DNA of 48,985 nt from a virus: IMG/VR virus record IMGVR_UViG_3300023223_001280, positions 1-48,985 of that record; one strand, written 5' to 3'. Below are positions 30,158 through 39,317 of the stretch, one piece after another. The notes beneath the pieces are model-generated. The model had not been told where the DNA came from, made no database searches, and worked only from the letters and a program-made list of their open reading frames with translations. The position numbers and the translations under genes are program-made. How positions within the stretch are numbered: the stretch's first letter is position 1; each line of letters starts with the position of its first letter.

Positions 30158-30690
30158 GCACTAAATCCTCTCAGTAAGCTACTACTCGTCGACTTTGACC
30201 CACCAAGCAGTGAACCTGCTTCCAAGAAACTTCCCAGAAGTGCAAGCTTTCCGCCGATCTTCGTCTGTTTTGCTTCCGCCCCAAGAAATGCCGATTGATT
30301 TTGAAAGTTGATAGCCTCAACCACTCCCTTATCACGAATCCTAAGAGCATCCAACCGCCCAAGTCTGCGCCCAGTACTTCGAGCCTGCTGAAAACTTGTG
30401 CTCCCTACAGCCAACCCACTTGCACCTTGCTTTGCAGTTTGACTTCCGAGAAGCGCAGCCGTGAGATCATCTTGTTCCTGTTGTTCGAGTTGCGATTCCT
30501 CTATCGACCGTATTGCATTGCTATCAACAATGAACTGGTTAGCTTTTGCGACCGCCGCCTGATAGTTTGATGCCTGAAACGAAGCTATACCACTTACAAT
30601 GGCAGTGCCCGCTGTTACCAACGTGGCAGCTGTAGCTGCCGTGCCTGCCGCAGCCGTGCCTGCCGCAATTGCTGTGCTAATGACTGGCAT
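30154..30690 (-). CDS. T7 gp14-like internal virion protein (178 aa)
   Basis: First of three ejection proteins. The N-terminal Ala/Thr/Gly-rich hydrophobic stretch (about residues 5-38, TAIAAGTAAAGTAATAATLV and on) could insert in the outer membrane. It is followed by FQASNYQAAVAKANQFIVDSNAIR and an acidic Gln-rich helix, the layout of T7 gp14-type proteins. The order gp14-like, gp15-like, gp16-like in the reading direction matches the T7 group. It overlaps its neighbours at both ends. Confidence 0.82.
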   Translation of the reverse strand: MPVISTAIAAGTAAAGTAATAATLVTAGTAIVSGIASFQASNYQAAVAKANQFIVDSNAIRSIEESQLEQQEQDDLTAALLGSQTAKQGASGLAVGSTSFQQARSTGRRLGRLDALRIRDKGVVEAINFQNQSAFLGAEAKQTKIGGKLALLGSFLEAGSLLGGSKSTSSSLLRGFSA

Positions 30691-31102
30691 TTCTATTTAC
30701 CTCAAAAATTAATTCTTCGTCAATTATTTCCGAAACGGTGAAGCCGAAAAACTTTACAAACCGGGTGGACAATTCGTTGCCGCAATGCACAGAAACTCTA
30801 AACCGGGTATAATTTTCCAACCTATCAAACCCCCATTTCAGGTGTCGCCATTGGTGTGGTTGGGTCATCAAGTTGTTGCAAAGCAGTGCCCACAAATCGG
30901 GTGCGCGCAGTAAATACGGCCGAATTATTCCAAGCACAAGCAACGGTTTGCCCGCTTCATCAGTCACAGTAAACATGCGTTCCGACTGTTCCACAAGCAT
31001 ATCTCTTACCGCCCAAGAAGTGGCCCACTCACATTTCGAAAATGGTGTGAGATCGTCAACAACCTCATCCGGCACAGACTGTACTTCATTAACCTGTATC
31101 AT
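30677..31102 (-). CDS. GNAT-like virion-associated protein (141 aa)
   Basis: Small protein between the tail tube B gene and the ejection proteins, the site of T7 gp13 and of GNAT-fold proteins in related phages. The C-terminal half FRVSVHCGNELSTRFVKFFGFTVSEII has the 'friend-partner' feel of the acetyltransferase end, where position N and F-K-x-x-G-F contact the cofactor. The usual Q/RxxGxG/A acetyl-CoA loop is not obvious, so it may be inactive and structural. The ATG at 31102 follows GAGG. Confidence 0.65.
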   Translation of the reverse strand: MIQVNEVQSVPDEVVDDLTPFSKCEWATSWAVRDMLVEQSERMFTVTDEAGKPLLVLGIIRPYLLRAPDLWALLCNNLMTQPHQWRHLKWGFDRLENYTRFRVSVHCGNELSTRFVKFFGFTVSEIIDEELIFEVNRNASH

Positions 31103-33902
31103 CACCAACCTCAACTTCAGTCACAATCCCCAGGAGCGTCGCGGGAAGTGGGTTATCCTGAACAATATACGTTTGCCCATTTATATCCCACGTACCTGCG
31201 AAAATCTCATACTTTGTATTACTCTTGAGCGGCACCGGCTCGCCCCATTGTTCAGTAGTTCTCTCTTTAATCTCAGTGAGATTATCAAGCTCAGCCCCGA
31301 CCTTCAATCCCCTAGATTCTGATATCTTCACTGCTACACCAGCTGGCAATTTCCTACGCGACTCGATAACAGTATCATTCACTGTAAGCGGCAATGTTCG
31401 AAGGACACAGGTAAAACCCAGCCCCACCAACGGTTTTGTAATTGCACTGGGAAAAGTCACGATCCCACCGGTGACAGTCTGGTTCGGGAAAACACTACCA
31501 TTGCCAAACATTCCAACTGACTTACCTTCAAGATGATGCAATCCGCTGATCTGCGTTATTTTTGCATTCATTGACCAACCACCAGTTGCAATGGGAAACG
31601 GTATATTAGTCTCATAGTTTATATCAGTTATATCACGAAGTATCGTACAAGTGACTTCAGTAGATGACACAAACACAGTGATCACCGCTTTACCGCCCCC
31701 ACTCACAATAACACTCCCTACATCTCCCGCAACGAATGGGGTTGCGCCAGTTACCGTGTACGCGATACCGGTGCCTGTAATCGCTGCCGCTGTAAGTTCC
31801 CCAGCCGGTAAAGTATCCGCGACGGTGAGTGCACTATCAAGTGCCCGAGAATCTTCAACAAACTTAACATCCCTCAGTGCTTGCCTTTCCAAATACTTAC
31901 GCTGAACACCGCCAATCTCTCTTTGCACAATCATGTAAATACGGTCAATACCATTTTCCTCAATAGTAACTACATCTTTATATTTACCATCGGTGCTACT
32001 CCAGGTCCACCCTTCAACCTGGTGCTCTTGAACAATGGTAAATGACAGCATCGTGCCATCTTGTCGGGGCGCATGAACTACTTTGTGTGGAGTAGCCGCA
32101 TATCCCCACCGCACGACTGGATTCTCGACAGTAATCAAATGCGATGATAGAATTGATATGTCCCGCCCGTCATAAAACTTAGCAAATTCAGTAAGTGACA
32201 ATAACCGTGCTGCAGTGTTACTCGCTTGCATGTACAAAATATCAGCATCAATGTTAAGCGGCGGCACTTCTGATATACCAAGATACGACTGTGGGTCAGC
32301 CAGAGCATTCGTGGCTGTCACAAAATCGTCAGTGGCATTACCTCGAAGTTGCCAAATCGCAGTATGGGCAAAAACAATAAGCCCGATCTTTTGGCTGGAG
32401 ATGTGACGGATTGGTGTTACCGATTGACTGTCAATTGTAAAGTTCCACGAGTCATTATCAACAACATTCTTCGAAACGTCAAAGTTTGAGAGCAAACCTG
32501 TCTTGCTCGCCCAAATATCAAGCGGGTCGTTGGTGCTTGCAGCATAAAGTTGACGCTGTTGAAAAGTAGTGGCCTCACCTGGGTTGTTACCGGTGGCGGG
32601 ACCTACCGTAGCATCAGCTGTAGCACCAGTACCGAAGGAAGTATTAAACGACACTACAGGATTTACATACCCAGAACCGCCATTAACAATTTCCACTCCA
32701 ACAACTGTGTCATCTATTGTGTTAGTTATCAAGATTCCAACAAATCCGGTACCAGGCGCGCCACTAATTGACACCGTGTCATCTCGAAAATAGCCTGAAC
32801 CATTAGCAGTAATTGTAACTGCTGTTATTGTACTATCAGCAAATGGATCAAGCCCCCGTACCGGTGTTTGGGTAAAGTTAGGTATTATGTTGGCATCTTG
32901 AAAACTTAGACCGAACGTATCGCCAAGAAAACCAAGCTGCATCCCGGAATTCAAAGTGCTAACTCGAGTGGTAAAGATCGACCGATATACCCGGTAGCTG
33001 ACCGCCCCAACTGAGGAATCCCATGAAAGGTGGACCGATCCGTCTGAAGTTGTATAATTATTCGAGTCGAGGACAAAGTGTCGCGCAGACACGAGCGATT
33101 CATTGCCCTTAGCATCCACCGCACTGACGGCAAAAGCCGCCCCACTGGACCCAGTATTTTCGGATGTGTGACTCAAATTACCCGGCACAGCAAGGTCGTT
33201 AGAAATAGTCTCAGTGGTGATTGTCCAATTTGTCGCCGCAAACCGAGTCAAGTTCCGCACATCATAATCAGGGTGGGTCAAACGAAGTGTATCGCGCACC
33301 TGATATGATTTAAGTTTCGCAAGATCGGCAACCGCATACGGACTTGTGATGGTGTAAATGCGTGCCAGTGTACCACCAGAAATATACACTGTAAATCCGC
33401 TTGTATCGAGTGCTACACCGAAATGATCCGTAATTTCAAAGGTGTTTGCTGTGCTACTCGCAACTTCAATCGTTCTGCCATTAAGTTCGGTCATCCCAAC
33501 AATGTCAGCTACAAGCAGATTGTCGCCATCGGCGTAACCATGTGCAGTAGCTGTGATAACACCAGGCGATGCTTGAGTAACCCCAGTTACCGCCACATCT
33601 GACTCTACCACATACGCACCATCCTGAACAAACCGAACGTAGCCATCACCAAACAAAATGCAGTACGTGTTCGCAATGTCGGGGCTAAACACGAAATCGA
33701 AAAGTTTAACCTCCTTATCATCATCCTTGATGAACCCAATAAATTCTGAGCCAGGTCGCGTGGAAATACCGCCCCGATAATCAACAAACCAGTTGCGAGC
33801 GAGCGCGACCCCAAGATCATACTTCTCAAGGTCAGAGCGCCCGATCAACTTCGGCGCTATTTCTCCCGCAGCAAAGGCGTATTGTATCAGGTTAGCTGAC
33901 AT
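31089..33902 (-). CDS. Tail tubular protein B-like / tail stabilisation protein (937 aa)
   Basis: Forms the nozzle of the short tail. The N-terminus NLIQYAFAAGEIAPKLIGRSDLEKYDLG, followed by NWFVDYRGGISTRPGSEF and KLFDFVFSPDIANTYCILFGDGYVRFV, is the conserved start of podovirus tail tube B proteins. The remainder is beta-rich with Gly/Asn/Thr turns. It is somewhat longer than T7 gp12 (about 790 aa). The ATG at 33902 fits the conserved start. It overlaps tail tube A by 11 bases upstream and the GNAT-like gene by 14 bases downstream. Confidence 0.9.
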   Translation of the reverse strand: MSANLIQYAFAAGEIAPKLIGRSDLEKYDLGVALARNWFVDYRGGISTRPGSEFIGFIKDDDKEVKLFDFVFSPDIANTYCILFGDGYVRFVQDGAYVVESDVAVTGVTQASPGVITATAHGYADGDNLLVADIVGMTELNGRTIEVASSTANTFEITDHFGVALDTSGFTVYISGGTLARIYTITSPYAVADLAKLKSYQVRDTLRLTHPDYDVRNLTRFAATNWTITTETISNDLAVPGNLSHTSENTGSSGAAFAVSAVDAKGNESLVSARHFVLDSNNYTTSDGSVHLSWDSSVGAVSYRVYRSIFTTRVSTLNSGMQLGFLGDTFGLSFQDANIIPNFTQTPVRGLDPFADSTITAVTITANGSGYFRDDTVSISGAPGTGFVGILITNTIDDTVVGVEIVNGGSGYVNPVVSFNTSFGTGATADATVGPATGNNPGEATTFQQRQLYAASTNDPLDIWASKTGLLSNFDVSKNVVDNDSWNFTIDSQSVTPIRHISSQKIGLIVFAHTAIWQLRGNATDDFVTATNALADPQSYLGISEVPPLNIDADILYMQASNTAARLLSLTEFAKFYDGRDISILSSHLITVENPVVRWGYAATPHKVVHAPRQDGTMLSFTIVQEHQVEGWTWSSTDGKYKDVVTIEENGIDRIYMIVQREIGGVQRKYLERQALRDVKFVEDSRALDSALTVADTLPAGELTAAAITGTGIAYTVTGATPFVAGDVGSVIVSGGGKAVITVFVSSTEVTCTILRDITDINYETNIPFPIATGGWSMNAKITQISGLHHLEGKSVGMFGNGSVFPNQTVTGGIVTFPSAITKPLVGLGFTCVLRTLPLTVNDTVIESRRKLPAGVAVKISESRGLKVGAELDNLTEIKERTTEQWGEPVPLKSNTKYEIFAGTWDINGQTYIVQDNPLPATLLGIVTEVEVGDDTG

Positions 33903-34593
33903 TACCACCCCCAGACGAACCACCGATCATAGGACCGAATGGAAAGGTGAATTTGTTTTGCGTAGGCGGACCTTCAAGCCCTCGTGCCGATAACCATTCC
34001 GGCAGCACATCAATCTTATCCTCTGGTTCATTTGCCATACTTTCCCGTGCCTGCAAAATTGCAAAGTTCGCTTGCTGTTGTGCATCTTGCTTAAATGAAA
34101 GCTTGCCATGGAGTGGGCCTGAAATGTAGAAACTAAGTGTATTGGCAATTGCCATATACAGCTGTGCATCCCACAAAGATATATCTATTTGCTCTTTGGT
34201 ATATACTAAAATTGGTTGTTCTGCTGACGAATGAATTGCACTAACCTCGCCATTAGGCAATTGTGCCAACCCTGTTGTGAAGCGTTCATACGTTGTGAGA
34301 TAGCGGGGATAGAGCATATCGACCGGCGCTGAATACATGAATTGCCAGCCTGGCTCGGGATTGGTCGTTACCCACGCCACATTATCATCCCGCTCATCGA
34401 TCAGTGCAAGGCGATTGTATGCTTTTGCTGAGGGCCAAAACGCAGCCCTCAACACTTGTCTAAAGGCTGCGTCAAACCACAACCGGCATTCTTCAGCTTC
34501 ACCAGATGCTTCATCCGGCGACGACACTTTCGCTCCACGCGATCCCATACCTGAAATCGCAAGATTGAAAAGAGTTACTTTATCTTGTGCCAT
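33892..34593 (-). CDS. Tail tubular protein A-like (233 aa)
   Basis: Ring protein joining portal and nozzle. The pattern VTLFNLAISGMGSRGAKV, ECRLWFDAAFRQVLRAAFWPSA, then PGWQFMYSAPVDMLYPRYL is typical of T7 gp11-like adaptor proteins, and the length is about right (T7 gp11 is 196 aa). The C-terminal 40 residues (PEWLSARG...GPMIGGSSGGGNVS) are Gly-rich and probably flexible. It lies directly before tail tube B. Confidence 0.9.
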   Translation of the reverse strand: MAQDKVTLFNLAISGMGSRGAKVSSPDEASGEAEECRLWFDAAFRQVLRAAFWPSAKAYNRLALIDERDDNVAWVTTNPEPGWQFMYSAPVDMLYPRYLTTYERFTTGLAQLPNGEVSAIHSSAEQPILVYTKEQIDISLWDAQLYMAIANTLSFYISGPLHGKLSFKQDAQQQANFAILQARESMANEPEDKIDVLPEWLSARGLEGPPTQNKFTFPFGPMIGGSSGGGNVS

Positions 34594-34608
34594 CTTCGTC
34601 AGCTTCCG

Positions 34609-34875
34609 TTACACCGGAGGAGTGATACCCTTAACGTTACCTGCTTTGGGAGCAAGTTCACTTCGGGCGACCGGTTTCTGGGGCTTCTTTAATTCCTCAG
34701 ACTTCTTCGCAGCCGTTACTTCATCCTCGGTCATTTCCTCATCTTCGAGAATCTTAGCATCGTGCGGCAGGCAATCCCGGTATTTTTCCGGCATCTCAAC
34801 ACCTGCCGAGTCACGCCGCCAGTATCCACCATCCCGATTTTCGTCTTTAAAGTCCCGTTTGAGAAGTACTAACAT
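34609..34875 (-). CDS. Small charged hypothetical protein (88 aa)
   Basis: Unknown function, between the cement protein and tail tube A genes. It has a basic start (MLVLLKRDFKDENRDGGYWRR), an acidic middle (DAKILEDEEMTEDEVTAAKK) and a Lys/Pro-rich end, so it may be largely unfolded. It starts one base from the cement protein stop and is likely translated with it. It may be a minor head protein. Confidence 0.65.
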   Translation of the reverse strand: MLVLLKRDFKDENRDGGYWRRDSAGVEMPEKYRDCLPHDAKILEDEEMTEDEVTAAKKSEELKKPQKPVARSELAPKAGNVKGITPPV

Positions 34876-35325
34876 TTATTTCTCCCCATCAGGATAGACC
34901 TTGAAGCCGCTTGGATGCATCGTGAGAAACACATCGACCGCGCCGGCAGTAAAAGCCACCGTTGCTGTGGTTTGCAGGATACCCAAGAATTGCTCGTAAG
35001 CATTTCCTTCATCAGGTAAAGCAACAACTGCGAGGATTGTGCCGGCGACCATGTTTGCAACAGCAAACGGTCCAATTGTAACATGGCTAGTAGCAGTGCT
35101 TGTCGAAATCGCGGCGGTGCTATCCGACGCAAGCTCAAAAGCAGCAGTAGCCGAACCGCCAGAAGTGGCTGTTACTGACACAATAAGCACCATATAAATA
35201 GGCTCACCATGCCCGACATCTCTAACAACCTCCAAATCGATTTGATTGCCAATCAAAAAAGTGGCTGGTGCGCCGGTATTGAGCGCGACATTGTCACAAA
35301 ATTCAGTTCGTGAATCAACTAACAT
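34876..35325 (-). CDS. Bbp16-like capsid cement protein (149 aa)
   Basis: Resembles Bbp16 of phage BPP-1, which stabilises the capsid shell. It begins MLVDSRTEFCDNVALNTGAP, continues IGNQIDLEVVRDVGHGEPIYMVLIV, and has the beta-rich, Ala/Thr-rich body of that family. The gene follows the major capsid protein, as in BPP-1. Its job is to clamp the capsid lattice during DNA packing. Confidence 0.82.
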   Translation of the reverse strand: MLVDSRTEFCDNVALNTGAPATFLIGNQIDLEVVRDVGHGEPIYMVLIVSVTATSGGSATAAFELASDSTAAISTSTATSHVTIGPFAVANMVAGTILAVVALPDEGNAYEQFLGILQTTATVAFTAGAVDVFLTMHPSGFKVYPDGEK

Positions 35326-35345
35326 TTCATTCTCCTTTACTTTTC

Positions 35346-36347
35346 TTAAGTGATTTGAGCTTCGTCAACGGCAAGTTTGTCAACGCGCCTGACCGGTACT
35401 TCATCAAACATGACAGCCATTCTGCCAGCAACATTTTCCTTCGTCAACGTAGAACTGACAGTCTTGTTGACAATCTGCCTGCGCAAGAACGACCGGATAG
35501 TTTTGTTAACATAGAAAGTTGCTCGACCAATCGCAAGGCTAGGCGGAATTTCCAACGCTTGCGTCATCAAGTCGATCAAGTCCGGCCCACTGTCTGGGCT
35601 TTTGGTCAGGTTCGATTTGTCAATGTTCGCGATGCGGACAACGTAACGCCAGTCTTTCACAACCAACCCCGCTTTCCACTGGTAAAACGTGCGGTATGCT
35701 TCCATCCGCCCGCCAGCACCATCAACATCCTCAATCGTGACCTGGCCTTTATCCACCATAGTCAAACCAGCTTCGGACCCCTTCGGCACAATACCAAAAA
35801 CGGTGTTTGGTGACCAGACAACAAGCCAGATAGAAGTGTTGTCAGAACCGGTGCCGCCTGCGTCGATGATATTGTCTTGACCATTCTCACTGGTAAGGCT
35901 GTTAAAGCGAGGACCAAAACCGGTGAAAGTTTCTGGTTCCAGCTTCTCATCACCACTGAACAACGTTTGAGCAATCTCTTGGTTGAACCCTTCGAAATGT
36001 GGGCGATCTTCCGACAACCTGAATTCAGCAGTGTTACCGTTAAGATCGGCCAATTCCTTGTCCACCTCCGCATATGCGGCAAGTTCACCTGTGTTATCGG
36101 TGATCGTGGCAGTGTTTGACTTGGTTGGTTGAACACCACCGTACAGCTTACGCCAGGTAGGTATAGGCAACCCGGTGCGGATAATCGCCCGGTTGCCGGT
36201 AGGCAAGTTACCCTCCATCCACGTCATTTCGTCGAGAATCTCGTTCGTTTCGTTGAGAATCTCCACTATAGTTGCAATCTGACCGTCAGGATCAAGTCGC
36301 TTGGACAAGTCCAGTAAGGTCGGATTCTTTACTGATAATGCAGGCAT
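35346..36347 (-). CDS. Major capsid protein, BPP-1 Bbp17-like HK97 fold (333 aa)
   Basis: The sequence MPALSVKNPTLLDLSKRLDP, EGNLPTGNRAIIRTGLP, TWRKLYGGVQPTKS, YAEVDKELADLNGNTAEFRL is the conserved pattern of BPP-1-type major capsid proteins, and the length is normal for that group. NPTLL and the LADLNGNT block are strongly kept. ATG follows TAGGAG. It is preceded by the scaffold gene and followed by the cement gene, the standard order. Confidence 0.92.
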   Translation of the reverse strand: MPALSVKNPTLLDLSKRLDPDGQIATIVEILNETNEILDEMTWMEGNLPTGNRAIIRTGLPIPTWRKLYGGVQPTKSNTATITDNTGELAAYAEVDKELADLNGNTAEFRLSEDRPHFEGFNQEIAQTLFSGDEKLEPETFTGFGPRFNSLTSENGQDNIIDAGGTGSDNTSIWLVVWSPNTVFGIVPKGSEAGLTMVDKGQVTIEDVDGAGGRMEAYRTFYQWKAGLVVKDWRYVVRIANIDKSNLTKSPDSGPDLIDLMTQALEIPPSLAIGRATFYVNKTIRSFLRRQIVNKTVSSTLTKENVAGRMAVMFDEVPVRRVDKLAVDEAQIT

Positions 36348-36363
36348 GTCTAACTCCTATTGA

Positions 36364-37137
36364 TTATGTACCCGTTTTTGCTTGTTTAGGGTACAATACA
36401 TCAGCTTGCGATGCAGGTGCTGAAGCTTCGGGTTGCCCATGAACTGGGCCGCCCTCGTTCAGCACTTTGCTAATCGCGACGAAAAACCGAAAGGTAGAGA
36501 TGTGATTTCCCGCACCTGTACTATCCAGTATTTGGCGAAATTCCTTATCCCCATAGGTATCAAGAACTTTCGCCGCATTGGCTACGTGATCGTCAAGTTT
36601 ACTGCCCCCAACATCGGGGTCGTTATCGACAGCCTCGCGCCACTCCGTCTGAGTATCAATATAAGCCTGGCTAAGCTTGTCTGCTGCCATTTTAATTGTC
36701 TCAGTTTGAAGATTTATTAGAGCCTGCCCTTTTTCAACAGCGCTCATATCCGTATCATTTACCAATTCCAGGAACTTCCCGGACAATTTCTCATCAACTT
36801 CAAAGCCTTCAGGCAACTCGAAGCTGTCCATAGTTAGCGGAGCAACATCGCCACTGTCATCGCTTTTCTTTTCACCCTCGCTAACTTCTTCTTTTTTGCC
36901 ACCATCTTCTGTTTTCTCTTCAGATGTTTCCTTGAGTGTTTCCGTCTCCTTATCATCGCCAGTATCACCGCCCGTCTCGCCTATCTTTGTGAAAAGAGTG
37001 TCGGCTTTTTGTTGCTCAGTCTTGGCCTCAACTTTAACCTCAGTCTCAGTGGTGCCCGTTACCGACGCCTCAGAACCCGTCGTCTCCGTTCCAGTCTCCG
37101 TCGCCGGCGCCAACGTCATTTGCAGTTTGTTGTACAT
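36364..37137 (-). CDS. Scaffolding protein (257 aa)
   Basis: Assembly chaperone for the head. The first 95 residues are a Thr/Glu/Lys-rich, low-complexity acidic region (KEETSEEKTEDGGKKEEV-like). A helical part follows (KFLELVNDTDMSAVEKGQALINLQTETIKMAADKLSQAYID) with VDNDPDVGG, then a C-terminal helix DKEFRQILDSTGAGNH and a likely capsid-binding end. Position just before the major capsid gene and the low-complexity start are typical of podovirus scaffolds. AAGGAG precedes the ATG. Confidence 0.85.
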   Translation of the reverse strand: MYNKLQMTLAPATETGTETTGSEASVTGTTETEVKVEAKTEQQKADTLFTKIGETGGDTGDDKETETLKETSEEKTEDGGKKEEVSEGEKKSDDSGDVAPLTMDSFELPEGFEVDEKLSGKFLELVNDTDMSAVEKGQALINLQTETIKMAADKLSQAYIDTQTEWREAVDNDPDVGGSKLDDHVANAAKVLDTYGDKEFRQILDSTGAGNHISTFRFFVAISKVLNEGGPVHGQPEASAPASQADVLYPKQAKTGT

Positions 37138-37435
37138 TTTGCTTCTCCTTTATCATTTTCATGTATCCCTCCGGGGATACTTCTATAATGTTGTCGCGAA
37201 TCATACGGCCAGCATCCTGCTTACCACAATTATACGCAGTGTAACGGTCACTCTCAGTAAATGGACTACCTTCCACCACGGTACAATCATTGAGCAGCCA
37301 CCAAAGGTAATCTCTACCTTCAGCCGACGCGAGAAGTGCCCGCACTGCGTGATCTCTACTTGCCTTCCCGCCTTTTGCTGTTACTTTATCCTTGTCATAC
37401 TGCTTCCGGGCAGCCTTATCTTCATGCTGTTTCAT
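37070..37435 (-). CDS. Bbp19-like protein (121 aa)
   Basis: Small protein between portal and scaffold, matching the position and pattern of BPP-1 Bbp19: HAVRALLASAEGRDYLWWLLNDC, then YTAYNCGKQDAGRMIRDNI, then PEGYMKMIKEKQ. Its role in virion assembly is not established. The end overlaps the scaffold gene by 68 bases in another frame, an unusually long overlap that is probably genuine because both proteins are conserved types. The start overlaps the portal stop by four bases. Confidence 0.8.
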   Translation of the reverse strand: MKQHEDKAARKQYDKDKVTAKGGKASRDHAVRALLASAEGRDYLWWLLNDCTVVEGSPFTESDRYTAYNCGKQDAGRMIRDNIIEVSPEGYMKMIKEKQNVQQTANDVGAGDGDWNGDDGF

Positions 37436-39123
37436 ACCGCACCCCCAGCCAGTACTTCGAGTGCATTCACACCCCCACCAATATCAGCGTCGCCAAGATT
37501 TTTCGCGCCCTGTGCAAGATTGCTGCCAATCTCCGCCTCGGCCGCTGCCCGTTCTGCAGCATCATCAGCAGAATTCAATTCTTGTATCGTTGCCCGCGAG
37601 TTGATTCCTACCGCAGGGACACCAATATCTTTACCGTACTTAATAATAAGCTCGTCCCAATCAGGAATATTCTTAACCCGTGGTTGAATGGCCGCAACTT
37701 GTCCAACAACTGCAAGGAACTGTTCAGTCGAAGCCGTACCGACCGCCCGTTGCGCCGCAGATAGAATTGATTCATATTTAATTTCGATACCCTCTTCCTC
37801 AAACCCGGCGGGTACTGGAGGCAACAGGCCAGCCCGTGCCGCAATATTAAACACCCGGCTCACCCCGGGGTCGAGCCCCTCATTTTCAATCTTTTCGAGC
37901 ACCGAACCAAGAAGTACAAGTTTCTCGTCCTGCCTTGCCACAATCTCAGTGGCCGACCGTGTTGTGTCAAGCTGGGATATCATATTGAATAGCGGGTTGT
38001 AAAAGATATCCTGAATGCGAGACTTGATTTGTTGAAGATCTTGGGTAATCTCAGCTATTGGTGGGCGAACTTCATACGCGGGTTGGATGGCCCTGGCGGT
38101 ACCCTGAAGCAGGCCAGGTACAAACGTCTGTCCGCCCGGTAACATTGCAGTAGGTTTGTGTTGCATAACTACGTCCAGCACAAGAGGCGGCCGGTTCATC
38201 AAGTCCAACGATTGACCCTTAGCCTTCGTCTCATGCTGCAATTGAATGACATCACCCAGTCCATCCATTCCGGGACTACCACCATACGCCGAATTCCCCG
38301 TCACTTCCCAACGAACAAACATACCAGGAATTTCATTGAACCCACGAGCATCCAACAGCAGGCCATCCGAAGTTATGTTTCCCTTGCTTATCCCACCTCG
38401 TTCCCAGTACATTTCCCGAAACGGAAAGCGCTTCGATACGATCCCGCCTTGCACATTCGGCTCAATCAGGTGCACAATACCAATATCATCCTGCAAACGA
38501 GCGCCGCCCAACTTAAACTTGTCTCTCACACTAGTACTTACATTCTCGACACCCCACTTTTCAACAACCTGGTGTACCTTATACACGAATTCGCGAGCAA
38601 ACGTGTTGACTTCCAACCGGTCAGACTGAGCAAGGTAAAACTCACCGAGGGCCGAATTGTAACAGCGGATCACTGTTTTGCGATCCTCATAAATCAGTAT
38701 GGCCGCAGTACCGAAGATTGCCAGGTCCAGGTACATCTCAGCAAGGGCCTCGTAGAAGTTCGACTGCGCCATAATTTGCAGAAGTATTCTCTCAACCTCG
38801 TCCAGCCAAATTCGCATTTCACGTGGTTCTTCGCCCCCAAATCGATTCAGCTGCAACTTAAACCAGCGTCGACTTCGCGAAGTCACACCGTCGTCCATAC
38901 CTGCCGCGAGTACCCGTGCCGCCGTCGTGCCGGTCGAGTCAAGTATCTTTGTATTCCGTTGCGGTTGTCTCCGCTCAGGAATAGTCAACAGGTTGACATA
39001 CCGACGCGGCGCATACATATCGGCGAGAAGTCTCCAGTGGTTCCACCAGGGAAGCCGATCGGTTCGCATTGCCTCGACGGAAGCACGCATTTTGATGTGT
39101 AGGTCGATATCAATAGTTGGCAT
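37432..39123 (-). CDS. Portal (head-tail connector) protein (563 aa)
   Basis: Dodecameric ring through which DNA enters and leaves the head. The pattern WWNHWRLLADMYAPRR, LDSTGTTAARVLAAGMDDGVTSRSRRWF, and AEMYLDLAIFGTAAILI is that of T7-type head-tail connectors, and the length is typical. A C-terminal helical region rich in Ala/Glu (DDAAERAAAEAEIG) follows. It lies between the small structural gene at 39129-39317 and the Bbp19-like gene. Confidence 0.92.
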   Translation of the reverse strand: MPTIDIDLHIKMRASVEAMRTDRLPWWNHWRLLADMYAPRRYVNLLTIPERRQPQRNTKILDSTGTTAARVLAAGMDDGVTSRSRRWFKLQLNRFGGEEPREMRIWLDEVERILLQIMAQSNFYEALAEMYLDLAIFGTAAILIYEDRKTVIRCYNSALGEFYLAQSDRLEVNTFAREFVYKVHQVVEKWGVENVSTSVRDKFKLGGARLQDDIGIVHLIEPNVQGGIVSKRFPFREMYWERGGISKGNITSDGLLLDARGFNEIPGMFVRWEVTGNSAYGGSPGMDGLGDVIQLQHETKAKGQSLDLMNRPPLVLDVVMQHKPTAMLPGGQTFVPGLLQGTARAIQPAYEVRPPIAEITQDLQQIKSRIQDIFYNPLFNMISQLDTTRSATEIVARQDEKLVLLGSVLEKIENEGLDPGVSRVFNIAARAGLLPPVPAGFEEEGIEIKYESILSAAQRAVGTASTEQFLAVVGQVAAIQPRVKNIPDWDELIIKYGKDIGVPAVGINSRATIQELNSADDAAERAAAEAEIGSNLAQGAKNLGDADIGGGVNALEVLAGGAV

Positions 39124-39128
39124 AACGT

Positions 39129-39317
39129 TCAGGAACCAATCAATGCTTTTTTCTTCGTGTTTGCCTTACGTGACAAGCCTCGGCTGCCGGTAGTGATAAG
39201 AGATGCGAGCCCTCCTATATTATCCGGCAAGCCCGAGGTAAGAACAGACGAAATCGCCCTGGAAGGTGGACTCGGCAATCCCTTTATTTTAGGAAGTTTT
39301 GGTTGTAAAAACGACAT
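39129..39317 (-). CDS. Small conserved virion-region protein (62 aa)
   Basis: Starts in a TGATG overlap with the terminase stop. The start MSFLQPKLPKIKGLPSPPSR and the end RKANTKKKALIGS with Gly-rich middle (NIGGLASLITTGSRGL) fit a small gene found between terminase and portal in BPP-1-type phages. It has no known function. Confidence 0.7.
   Translation of the reverse strand: MSFLQPKLPKIKGLPSPPSRAISSVLTSGLPDNIGGLASLITTGSRGLSRKANTKKKALIGS

Noticed and set aside
38158-39102. 314-codon plus-strand frame opposite the portal gene
   Set aside because: The portal protein is clearly conserved on the other strand; the antisense product has no recognisable pattern.
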